From: Bog-159 sp963709155
GTDB lineage: Bacteria > Acidobacteriota > Terriglobia > Bryobacterales > Bryobacteraceae
NCBI GenBank assembly: GCA_963709155.1
Contig: CAVPVD010000005.1
Span: forward strand, 620,001-684,000
Length of the DNA: 64,000 bases
Direction of reading: 5' to 3'
Position numbers and translations under genes: made by a program. Positions 1-8,000 of the stretch are shown piece after piece. Each line of letters starts with the position of its first letter. The first letter of the stretch is position 1. The notes below the pieces were generated by a model, which saw only the letters and a list, made by a program, of their open reading frames with translations, did no database searches and was not told where the DNA came from.

Positions 1-707
1 AGCATGAGATGGGGGCGGAAGGCATGCGCCGGGCGGTGGTGGTGGTAGCCACCTCGGACCGTCCCGCGCCACTGCGGGTGCGGGCTTGCTTCACTTCGCT
101 CGCTATTGCAGAGTACTTCCGCGATCAGGGCGCCCACGTGCTGCTGGTAATGGATTCGGTAACCCGCCTGGCCATGGCCCAGCGCGAGATCGGGCTGGCC
201 GCCGGCGAACCTCCCGCGCAGAAAGGCTACACGCCATCGGTGTTCGCCCTGCTGCCCAAAGTCTTTGAGCGGGCTGGAAATTTCCCGCGTGGATCGATCA
301 CCGGCTTCTTCACGGTGCTGGTGGAGGGGGACGATTTCAGCGAACCCATTTGCGACGCGGTGCGCGCCATCCTGGACGGGCACATTGTGCTTTCCCGCCA
401 ATTGGCCGCCGCCAATCACTACCCCGCCATCGATATCCTGCAATCTGTCAGCCGGCTGCAATCGCAGCTGGCGACGCCCGCGCAGGGCGCGCAGGCCCGC
501 GCCGTCAGGCAGGCCCTGTCGCTCTATCGTCAGGCGGAAGATCTGATCCAGTTGGGCGCTTATGTCTCCGGCGCGAATCCGCAGTTGGACGCGGCCATAA
601 AGGCGCGTGCCCAGATTCTGGAATTCCTGCGGCAGGCTCCGGACGTGCAATCGGCGCGCGCGGAAACCATGCGCCAGCTTGGCCAGGTGGCCGCCGCCCT
701 CGGCTAG
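1..707 (+). CDS. fliI: Flagellar export ATPase FliI, C-terminal part (cut by window edge)
   Basis: This is the C-terminal half (about 234 residues seen of a family length near 440) of the ATPase that powers the flagellar type III export apparatus at the cytoplasmic face of the basal body. The reading frame is open to the left edge, so the first visible ATG at 9 is internal. F1-like motifs are clear: LLVMDSVTRLAMAQREIGL (Walker B region), GYTPSVFALLPKVFERAG, GSITGFFTVLVEGDD and DGHIVLSRQLA followed by NHYPAID. All are diagnostic of FliI rather than F1-beta. fliJ starts 7 nt after the stop, so the two are co-transcribed. The upstream partner would be fliH, outside the window. Confidence 0.95.
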   Translation, partial: HEMGAEGMRRAVVVVATSDRPAPLRVRACFTSLAIAEYFRDQGAHVLLVMDSVTRLAMAQREIGLAAGEPPAQKGYTPSVFALLPKVFERAGNFPRGSITGFFTVLVEGDDFSEPICDAVRAILDGHIVLSRQLAAANHYPAIDILQSVSRLQSQLATPAQGAQARAVRQALSLYRQAEDLIQLGAYVSGANPQLDAAIKARAQILEFLRQAPDVQSARAETMRQLGQVAAALG

Positions 708-714
708 GCGAAGC

Positions 715-1161
715 ATGAAGGCATTCGAATTTCCTTTGCGGCGGGCCCTCGAATGGCGCAGGACCCGTCTGGAGATGGAAGAGAACGAGCTGCGCCAACT
801 GGCGGCGACGCTCGAAGAGATGGCGCTGGCGGCGGTCAAGCTGGATCTGGTGAAGGGCCGCGCGGAGGCGGATGTGCGCCAGAATCCGGTGATCGAGGCG
901 CGCGACCTTTGGGCACTGGCGGCCTACCGGCTGCGCCTGAATGGAGAACTAAAGGCGTTGGCCGAGCGGCGGCGGACATGCGAACAGCAGGCGGCCGCGC
1001 AGCGGGAGAAGGTCCTGGACGCGCAGCGCCAGTGCCGCCTGCTGGAGAAACTCGAGGAGCGCCGTCAGGCGGAATGGCAGCGGGAGGCGGACCGTGAAAC
1101 GGAGAGCCTGGCCGCGGAGTCTTTTCTGGCCCGATGGGACCGGGCGGGCAAACAGCCCTAG
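715..1161 (+). CDS. fliJ: FliJ-like flagellar export chaperone
   Basis: This 148-residue protein is almost entirely charged helix (many E, R, Q, A; no membrane segment), as expected for the antiparallel coiled coil of FliJ. FliJ sits in the FliI hexamer as a gamma-subunit-like stalk and escorts export substrates. Sequence conservation in FliJ is weak, so the call rests on length, coiled-coil composition, the opening MKAFEFPLRRALEWRR (compare the typical start F.F.L..vL..R) and position directly after fliI. The ATG at 715 is preferred over an upstream in-frame start because the latter would lie inside fliI. The 3' end overlaps the end of a small leftward gene by 4 nt. Confidence 0.8.
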   Translation: MKAFEFPLRRALEWRRTRLEMEENELRQLAATLEEMALAAVKLDLVKGRAEADVRQNPVIEARDLWALAAYRLRLNGELKALAERRRTCEQQAAAQREKVLDAQRQCRLLEKLEERRQAEWQREADRETESLAAESFLARWDRAGKQP

Positions 1162-1328
1162 CCGGCCGCGCGCGATTGATTCGCGCGGGCAGCCACGCTG
1201 TCCAGATAGCGTAGCGCTTCCCGCGTGACTTCTCCGACCACCGGATCCGGGTGCCGCAGCAGCGCGATCACCAGGCGCAGCCACTGGATCTCCTGGGCAT
1301 CCATCCCGATCATGAAAACATTTTCCAT
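1158..1328 (-). CDS. Small 56-residue protein, function unknown
   Basis: A short reading frame, too small for most gene callers: ATG at 1328, a GAGG ribosome site about 6 nt upstream, stop at 1158. The product begins MENVFMIGMDAQEIQWLRLV and continues with leucine- and arginine-rich helix (VIALLRHPDPVVGEVTREAL), resembling a single HEAT-like helical pair, and ends in a basic tail. Its start overlaps the 3' end of the 134-residue gene upstream by 19 nt, which suggests translational coupling. It is the last gene of the leftward flagellar string and meets fliJ tail to tail. No function recognised; a chance frame is possible, but the ribosome site and overlap favour a gene. Confidence 0.5.
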   Translation of the reverse strand: MENVFMIGMDAQEIQWLRLVIALLRHPDPVVGEVTREALRYLDSVAARANQSRAAG

Positions 1329-1714
1329 AGGTCCTCGGTAGGCAGGTGAGGGGTGGGATGCGGGCCCTCTAGCAGTGTCCGGACGGGCGGAATCCGGCTG
1401 GATCCGTTGGGTGGGGGCAGGCGCCCCAGGAGATGGCGGGCCGTGGCCGCCGGCGATTCGCTACGCAGCATGCACGTTTCGGATCCGCGGCGCCCTTCGA
1501 GAGATACGCGGCCACCTTGCCGGGTGACCCGGTAGCCGGTATGGGCGCCGTGCTCAACGAGCAGACTGGGCAGCTCCCATCCGGTGGCCTCGAGCATCCG
1601 GATGCCGCCGGGCGGACCTATCAGAATGGCCAAGTCGCAGTCGGGTGAGCCGGCCTGGGAAGCCTGGCGCGCCGTTTCGAAGAGATCCTGCGCATCTGCC
1701 CAAAAAGCTCCCAC
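1310..1714 (-). CDS. Hypothetical protein in flagellar operon (134 aa)
   Basis: Starts at GTG 1714; an in-frame TGA lies five codons upstream, so no longer form is possible. The middle (CDLAILIGPPGGIRMLEATGW, then GYRVTRQGGRVSLEGRRG) reads like a compact globular alpha/beta domain, and the C-terminus is proline-rich. There is no signal peptide or membrane helix. It lies 44 nt after the lytic transglycosylase and overlaps the following small gene by 19 nt, so it is probably the penultimate gene of the fliD-fliW-csrA-transglycosylase transcript. Family not recognised. A role linked to flagellar assembly is inferred only from position. Confidence 0.6.
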   Translation of the reverse strand: MGAFWADAQDLFETARQASQAGSPDCDLAILIGPPGGIRMLEATGWELPSLLVEHGAHTGYRVTRQGGRVSLEGRRGSETCMLRSESPAATARHLLGRLPPPNGSSRIPPVRTLLEGPHPTPHLPTEDLWKMFS

Positions 1715-1758
1715 GCTTGAGCTTATCGTTCACGCGCGAGGGAATGTGCGTGCTGCGC

Positions 1759-2409
1759 TCAGGGAATCGGGAGCTGGCTCAGAATCTGCTGCACGTAGTG
1801 AAGGGTTTCCGGAATCTCGGGCACCCCGCCGCTCTCCTCCACGCGGCCCGGTCCCGCATTGTAGGCGCCCAATGCCAGCGCCGTGTCGCCTCCAAATCGC
1901 GCCAGCAGTTGCTTGAGGAGCCGGGCGCCGGAAGACAGGTTCTCGGCCGGATCGAAGGGATCGTGCACCCCCAATTCCTGAACGGTCGCCGGCATCAACT
2001 GCATCAGGCCCATGGCGCCCTTTGGCGAAACGGCGCAGGAGCGGAAGCCGGACTCCTGCCGGGCCACCGCCCGCAGCAGGTTGGGGTCGAGCGCGGCCTG
2101 CTGCGCGGCCTGCTCGATCAGGGGGCTCAATTCGATCTCCGGCAGCGGATCGCATTCCGCGCCCAAAGCCGGCCAGGATAGCGTGAAGAATGGCGCGGGA
2201 ACTGCCGCAGGCAGGTCGCCGCTCGTGCCCGGCCGGGCCGCGCCCACCGCCGCGCGCTGCTTTTCGATGGGAATCAACATGGCCGCCACAGCCTGCCTCT
2301 GTTTGGCGATGGAGGATTCCATGGCCCGGCGCGCGGCTTCCTGCGGAGATTCGGCTCGCGCTAGCGTGCCACACAATGCGAGGAGGACAATTTCTTGCCG
2401 CGCGATCAT
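1759..2409 (-). CDS. Lytic transglycosylase (SLT domain), flagellar locus
   Basis: A 216-residue protein with an N-terminal hydrophobic signal segment (IVLLALCGTLARAE) and a C-terminal SLT/goose-lysozyme-like domain. Diagnostic motifs are RQESGFRSCAVSPKGAMGLM (catalytic Glu about residue 119), MQLMPAT, and the substrate-groove motif GAYNAGPGRV, followed by ETLHYVQQIL. The enzyme cleaves the MurNAc-GlcNAc bond in peptidoglycan with 1,6-anhydro product formation. The gene begins with an ATGA overlap on the csrA stop. Position suggests it opens the wall for rod or hook passage, the job of FlgJ/SltF in other bacteria. The 1,6-anhydroMurNAc it would release is the substrate of AnmK, encoded at 37.8 kb. 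Confidence 0.88.
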   Translation of the reverse strand: MIARQEIVLLALCGTLARAESPQEAARRAMESSIAKQRQAVAAMLIPIEKQRAAVGAARPGTSGDLPAAVPAPFFTLSWPALGAECDPLPEIELSPLIEQAAQQAALDPNLLRAVARQESGFRSCAVSPKGAMGLMQLMPATVQELGVHDPFDPAENLSSGARLLKQLLARFGGDTALALGAYNAGPGRVEESGGVPEIPETLHYVQQILSQLPIP

Positions 2410-2654
2410 TTTTCGCCGCCCGCCGGACCCTCGATCAGGCGGTCCAGCATCGTCCGCAAGGCGGCCACCGAGCGCAATTGCGCCGCCGCCAGATTCTCCT
2501 GGCCCACCAGCTTGACCTCCTTCAGGCTGACCGCCACCGACCTGGGCGCCGTGATCCCAATCTTAATGCGCGACTCGCCGATATGAATGATCTGGATCTC
2601 GATGTCGTCGCCAATGAGGATCGATTCTCCGGCGCGCCGCCGCATCACGAGCAT
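2406..2654 (-). CDS. csrA: CsrA, post-transcriptional RNA-binding regulator
   Basis: An 82-residue protein starting MLVMRRRAGESILIGDDIEI, the canonical CsrA/RsmA N-terminus. It includes the IGITAPRSVAVSLKEV core strand that binds GGA motifs in mRNA leaders. The C-terminus (LAAAQLRSVAALRTMLDRL) is a helical extension somewhat longer than in enterobacteria. A much longer in-frame form is possible, but the conserved MLV start at 2654 is clearly right. The start lies inside the last codons of fliW (10 nt overlap), and the stop overlaps the transglycosylase start (ATGA). In Firmicutes and Campylobacter, FliW binds CsrA and relieves flagellin mRNA repression; the overlapping pair here, downstream of flagellin, fits the same circuit. 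Confidence 0.95.
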   Translation of the reverse strand: MLVMRRRAGESILIGDDIEIQIIHIGESRIKIGITAPRSVAVSLKEVKLVGQENLAAAQLRSVAALRTMLDRLIEGPAGGEK

Positions 2655-3127
2655 GCGGCCTCGCGCATCGGCAGTACCTCCCGATGGGAGTAGCGGGAAT
2701 CCGTCTGGATGGCTTGGCAGCCGCGCAGCGTGTGGACATTCACCACGATGGGGGCTAACAGGTTGACCGTAGGAGGCGCATTTTCGGTGAGAGAGAGGAT
2801 TGCCAGGCACAGTACGTCGTTTCCGATCACCGGTTGACGGGCGCGATCGAGGCCCAGCGCCTCCAGGTCCTCGGGCGCCATGCTCAGCCGAAAGCCGGGA
2901 CAGGCCGCCGGCGCCGGCAGGGTTGCGAAGCAGACGTTCGGGTCTGCCACGCTTTGCAAAAAAACGAGCGGTTCACTGACCGCCTGCCGAACGGCCACAA
3001 AGCGCTTTTCCTGCTCAAAGGCAGGGATGCCGGCGGGGAAAACCATAACGGATTCCTCGTCGTATTCTACCGGTCCGAAGTACCGCGTCTCGCAGCGCTG
3101 CAAGGTCGTGGTTTGAGTCTTAACCAT
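2645..3127 (-). CDS. fliW: Flagellar assembly factor FliW
   Basis: A 160-residue protein with the FliW hallmarks: RYFGPVEYDEESVMVFPAGI near the start, then FVAVRQAVSEPLVFLQSVAD and CLAILSLTENAPPTVNLLAP. FliW is a cytoplasmic checkpoint that binds either newly made flagellin or CsrA. When flagellin has been exported, FliW is free to sequester CsrA and flagellin translation resumes. Its gene is 10 nt downstream of the broken fliT-like gene and overlaps csrA, so FliW and CsrA should be made in linked amounts. The ATG at 3127 is the only sensible start. Confidence 0.95.
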   Translation of the reverse strand: MVKTQTTTLQRCETRYFGPVEYDEESVMVFPAGIPAFEQEKRFVAVRQAVSEPLVFLQSVADPNVCFATLPAPAACPGFRLSMAPEDLEALGLDRARQPVIGNDVLCLAILSLTENAPPTVNLLAPIVVNVHTLRGCQAIQTDSRYSHREVLPMREAACS

Positions 3128-3136
3128 ACGGTAGCG

Positions 3137-3500
3137 CTAAAAGCAATAAGATGGCCAAATAGAAATTGCGACATCGCGCCCTAGGCCAACCACTCCAGCC
3201 TGGTCCGCGGTTTGACCGATCTCGCCATAGCCCTTAGTGAGTGTAGAGAGCCGCGCCAGCCGCGCTCCGGTCTGTGCGCGCCCCGCCAGCACCCGCCGCC
3301 GCGTTTCCCGCTCGAGGCGCCGCCATTGGTCTTCCAGCCGGGCGAGTTCCGGGTCGCCCCGAGGCAATCCGGTCGCCGCCGCCCTCAGCGCCCCACAGTA
3401 CTCCCGCAGGGCGCTCTTGCGCTTCGCGGTAGCGCCCTTCCGCGACCCTCGCTCGTAAGCGGGCTGCCAATTCCTCCAATTCCCCTTCGCCGGATTTCAT
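3137..3500 (-). pseudogene. fliT/fliS-position chaperone gene broken by a +1 frameshift
   Basis: Translation begins with an ATGA overlap on the fliD stop (start 3500): MKSGEGELEELAARLRARVA, then GRYREAQ. In the original frame it then becomes nonsense, while the +1 frame reads SALREYCGALRAAATGLPRG and PELARLEDQWRRLERETRRR down to a stop at 3137. Dropping one base near 3416 would give one continuous helical protein of about 120 residues. Size, all-helical character and position directly after fliD match FliT, the FliD export chaperone, although FliT is too variable to prove by eye. It is either a true inactivating insertion or a sequencing error; the site is not a long homopolymer. Confidence 0.65.
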
Positions 3501-4921
3501 AAGCCGCTCGCCTGCCCCATCAGGCTGTCCTGTTCGGCCGTGAACATGTCCTGGATTTCGGTGTCTTGCTGTTCCAGATCGTAGATCATAGTGTCGGCCG
3601 CCGCCATTTGCTGCGTCAGATTGTTTTGCAACTGCGTGACGGCCGTATCCTTCGTGGCGATCTGCGCATTCACGCTGGAGATGTTGGCCTGGACCGAGCT
3701 GAGCTGCTGGCTGAGCGTGCCGCTGGTGGGATCGAGCAGGCCCGTCATCGTATTGGTGGCCATCTGCAGAAATCCGCCGCCGGTCGGCGAACCCAGGAAC
3801 TGGGTGAGGGCGTCCGACTGGCCGCTGGTGGCCGCCTCGAATTTGCTGCTGCTGTAGGCCAGAGGAGCATTGTCCTCGTCCGGGAATTGTACCCCCAACT
3901 GCGCCAGCGAGGCGATGCCGCCGGTGCCGCTGGTATAGTTGGCGATGCTTTGCAAGGCGTCGGTCAGTTGGTAGACGATGCTCTCGCCCGCCAGCGCCAC
4001 GTCGGTCTGTCCTCGATTGTTGTCCAGTTCGGTCATGGCCGTGTTGTAATCGGTCACGAAACTTTGCAATGCATTGCCTATCGCGGTCGGATCCGCCGCC
4101 ACCGTGACGGTGGTCGCGCCGGTCGATTCCCCGGTCAACTGCGCCGTCAGGCCGGGCGCCAGCGTAACCGTGTCGGAAGTGCTCGAGAGCGGCTGTCCGT
4201 TAAGGCTATAACTGGCCAGCACGCCGGGCGAACCAATGGTCTCCAGGAGGTTTTGCGTCCCGTCGTTCAACTGCATGGTGACCGGCCCCAGTTGATCGCT
4301 CTGGAGCGAGAGCCGGTATGCCGGCGCCGCACTGGTCCCCACATCCACTATCGTGGCCTGCACGCCCGCCCCGGATTCGTTGATGGCTTGCGCCAGCACG
4401 TTCAGGTTTCCGCCCGAAAACGAAATAGGAGTCGTAACCGGAGTGCCGGAGGCGCCGGTCGTCACCGAGAGCGTATAGCTGCCGCTGGTGCTGATGTTCT
4501 GTGTCGCCGGATTGGTCACCGTGGGCAGCCCGTCGATGCTGAGGGCATCGCTATAAGAACCGAGGTTGTCGACTTCGAGTGAGTAGGTGCCCACCGTGGC
4601 CGTCGCACCCACCGTCACCGAGGCCACCGATGGGTCCGCGACGTTAGCGGTCATGGTGCTGCCGGCGGCCGACGCCAGTGTCGAAATGTCGGTCTGCACC
4701 GCCGTTACGTCGGTGTTCAGTGTATCGAGTTCGTTCTGCTGATTGGTCAGATCGTTGACATTGTTCTGCAGCAGCTGTATCGGTAACTGGGCAATTTGTA
4801 ACTCGCGCGAAATGGCGTTGTTCAGATCCTGCCCATAGCTGCTCATCCCCGTGAAATACGTGGGCGTGGTGGTAGAGGAACTGCTGCCCACCGAGCTCAG
4901 CGCGGAAGTGGGACTGCTCAT
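3497..4921 (-). CDS. fliD: Flagellar filament cap protein FliD
   Basis: A 474-residue protein matching the HAP2/FliD plan. The N-terminal segment is GMSSYGQDLNNAISRELQIA with QLPIQLLQNNVNDL and following coiled coil (N, about residues 28-90). A variable Ser/Thr/Gly-rich middle follows, and the C-terminal coiled coil contains SSVNAQIATKDTAVTQLQNN and MIYDLEQQDTEIQDMFTAEQ. FliD is secreted by the flagellar export system and forms the pentameric cap under which flagellin polymerises. A strong ribosome site (AAAGGAG, 8 nt from ATG 4921) fixes the start. A GC-rich hairpin separates it from the flagellin gene upstream; the stop overlaps the fliT-like gene. Confidence 0.92.
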   Translation of the reverse strand: MSSPTSALSSVGSSSSTTTPTYFTGMSSYGQDLNNAISRELQIAQLPIQLLQNNVNDLTNQQNELDTLNTDVTAVQTDISTLASAAGSTMTANVADPSVASVTVGATATVGTYSLEVDNLGSYSDALSIDGLPTVTNPATQNISTSGSYTLSVTTGASGTPVTTPISFSGGNLNVLAQAINESGAGVQATIVDVGTSAAPAYRLSLQSDQLGPVTMQLNDGTQNLLETIGSPGVLASYSLNGQPLSSTSDTVTLAPGLTAQLTGESTGATTVTVAADPTAIGNALQSFVTDYNTAMTELDNNRGQTDVALAGESIVYQLTDALQSIANYTSGTGGIASLAQLGVQFPDEDNAPLAYSSSKFEAATSGQSDALTQFLGSPTGGGFLQMATNTMTGLLDPTSGTLSQQLSSVQANISSVNAQIATKDTAVTQLQNNLTQQMAAADTMIYDLEQQDTEIQDMFTAEQDSLMGQASGL

Positions 4922-4949
4922 AATTAGACTCCTTTCCCAAAACGGCTCG

Positions 4950-4978
4950 GGCCAGGCCGGGGGTGACCCGGTCTGGCC
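4950..4978 (-). terminator. GC-rich hairpin between flagellin and fliD (attenuator/terminator)
   Basis: Read leftward, the transcript can fold GGCCAG-a-CCGGG ... CCCGG-c-CTGGCC: 11 base pairs, one mismatch and a 5-nt loop. A short run of four T follows about 6 nt after the stem. This is weak as an intrinsic terminator but fits partial termination or mRNA end protection, which would keep the abundant flagellin message high and fliD low. Confidence 0.5.
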
Positions 4979-5003
4979 AGAGCGTTTAGTTTAGCTGCCG
5001 CGG

Positions 5004-8000
5004 CTATCCTTGCAACAGCTTCAGGACGGCTTGCGGTTCCTGGTTGGCCTGGGCCATGGCCGCAATGGTGGATTGTTGCAGCACCTGCGCCTTGGTCAGG
5101 TTGGCGGCCTCCTGGGCCACATTGGCATCCCGGATCTGCGACTCGGCAGCCGAGATGTTCGTGATTTGCGATTGCGCCAGGTTGATGGCATAGTTCAACT
5201 GGTTCTCGCCCTTGCCTACCGTGGCCTGCGCGTTTCCGAGCGCGGCCACCGCGGCCGTAACCGCCGTTACGGCGGCCTGCGCCCCCGCCAAGGTATCGAT
5301 GGCGGCGTTGGCGCCTGTGCCATTAGTGACCGACGAGAAGGTCTTCGCCGCGCCGCCATTCATGCCATTGCCGTTGACCGAACTGCCCACGCTGACGCTG
5401 AAGGAAGGCTGGGCGCTCAGGAAGTTGATCTGCTCGACGCCCTTGACATTCTCCTTCACCGCCACGATGGATTGCAGCGTCGGATTGTTGCTCTGTTGCA
5501 GTTGCTGGTTGATGTAGCTGACCGCCGAATCGATACTGGCGCCGCTGGTCGCACCGCTCTCCGATCCGCTGTCGTTGCGTAGCGTGATGGTGAGGGCCTG
5601 CTGCGCACCGGTCGAGTTGTTGGCTGCTACCGTAATGGCCTGCGCATCGCTGCCGAATTGCATGGCCCCGAACGATATGTACGGGTTAGCCGTGCTGCCG
5701 GTCCCGATCGCCGACGTGCCGCCGGCGTCGATCATGCTGGCCCCGGATAGGCCCGAAGTCAGACCGGCAAAAGCCCCTGCCGTGGTGCCGAATCCCAGGT
5801 TCGTGGCGTCGGAACCGTACTCCTCGAGCCGGAAATTGGTGTTGTTCGAGGAATTGATGGTCAGATCCCCGCCGTCCTGGCCGCTCGCTTGCAAACCCGC
5901 CTTCTGTAACGTGACGTTGTTGTTGAAGGCCTGCTGCAACATGCTGGCGATGCTGGAAGTGGTGGGGCCCGTGCCGCTGCCCAAGGTCGTACCGGTGGTA
6001 GGATCGCTAACGGCCAGGCCTAACGCGTTGGACAAGCCCGTGGTCGTGGCGGTGCCGCCGCTGCCTAAGGTCAGAATAAGCTTAGACGACACGCCCTTGG
6101 TTTGCGAGTCGATGACGATGTCGTTGTTGGCGTTCAGGGAGAAGATGGTTGCTTTCGTGGATGTCCCTAAAGCCTGCTGCGCGGCGGTATTGAGAGTCGC
6201 CACTACGGCGGCGAGGGTCTCGTTCTTGCCGTTCTGAGCCGCCGGGAGATTCTGCCCGGCTGTGGTCAAGCCTACGGCCTGTGAGGCGGCATTGTTAGCG
6301 GTCACTTGCACCTGGGTAGGCGCGCCGGTGGCCACGCTGCTGATGCTCAGGACTCCGTTGCTGAAGGCGGCTGTCCCGTAACCGCCCAGTTGGGATTGGA
6401 TGTAGGCAGCCACGTTCGCCTGGGTCTCGGCGGTACCGCCGTTCTGGGTGGAGTAGTTGGTGAAATCGACCGTCTCGGCATGCGCGACGCCGTCGGCGCC
6501 GGACAGGCTAAGCTGCAGAGTGGTTGCGGCTGAACCTGCCTTCACCAGGCTGGCGCCGGTTTGGCCGGCCGTGGCCAAGCCAAACAACTGCGCGGCCGCG
6601 GTAAAATTCGTGGCGGGTGTCCCGGTCGCTGCGTTCCCTACAGTTATGGTGTTGGCAAACGTCGGCGTGGCTGCGGTCGTGGTGATCACGAGCGCACCGC
6701 CGGTGATCTGGGCCGTGGCCCCGGTCAATGCCCCGGCGCCCGCCAGGAAACTGTTAATGTCCGCTACCGATTCTGCCGTACCGGCATGCGTATCGTTGCT
6801 GAAGTCGATGGTCTGGGTGCCATGGCCCGCGACCGCGACCTGAAGTAATTCGGCCGTGCCCGCTGCGCCGGTCGAGACCGTCGTAGCATTGTCCGTGGAC
6901 AGGCCCACGTCCTGGGAGCCCTGCGTGTCGGTAAAGCTGATCGCCGCGTTGGTTCCTAGCGCGACGGACGTGAGTTGGATCTGGTAGCCCGCGCCGCCTT
7001 GGACCACCTGCGCCGTGACGGCGCCGGCTTGCCCGGCGGTTTGAGAAGTGATCGACTGGGCGACTTCGGTGAGAGTGGTCTCCGTCGTGAAGTTGACGGT
7101 ATTCCCGTTAATTGTGACGCTGTCCCCGTTAATACTGAGACCCGTGTCGCTGGCGAGACCGGGGCCGTTGGTGTAGGTGGCCGCGCCTAAGAGCGAACTG
7201 GTATTCACCGTGCTGCCCAGTTGGCCTCCCGTATAGACCGCCTGTTGGGCCATTAGCGCGTTGGTGTCGATCGTGGCGGCCGCACCCCCGGTCAATGCCC
7301 CTCCCGCCAGAACGGCGCTGGTTCCCGTGGCGGCGCCCAGAGCGGCGCTAACTGCCGTGCCGTCGATGTTGAAGTTCAGATGGTCGCCGGACGTGTTGAC
7401 CGAAGCATAGGCCGTGCCGCCTGTGCTACCACCAGTGAAGGTTGCGCTGGTGGCGTTGCCGGCCGCCATATTCAGGGTGACCGTATTACCCGTGCTGCCG
7501 GTACCCGCCGCGGTTTGGTTGGCCAAACCCAGTGTCGCACCGCCCGCGATCCCCAGGGTGGAACTCGACTCCGTCAGGGGATCGGTCAGGTTGATTCCGT
7601 CCGAGGTGCCGTTGACCGTGGCGACTTGCACGGAACTGCCCCAGCCCATGGCTGCGTTCACCTGGTTGTTGATGTATTTGGTGATATTGGCCAGGCTCTC
7701 GGTGCCGACGCTGTTGGCGTCGTTGCCGAAATCCACCGTGACAGCCGTACCGTTGACCGTCAGGGTGAGAGCGCTCCCACCGGTGAGGGCACTGGTGTTC
7801 ACGCCTGCCGCATGGCCGGTGGTTCCCGTTATGCTGGCCGCTGTCGGCGGCGTGGCCGTAATGGACGCGCCGGACGTCAAGCCGAGGGTGTCCGATGTGG
7901 CGGTGTGGTTGACTGTCATCGTGGAACTGGCGTTGGCGACCGATTCGGACAACGTGATGCCGTTGTTGCCATTGACCGATGCCACCTGCACGCCGCTCGA

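Noticed and set aside
3566..4582. Rightward 338-codon frame opposite fliD
   Set aside because: Shadow of FliD; no recognisable domain and no ribosome site.
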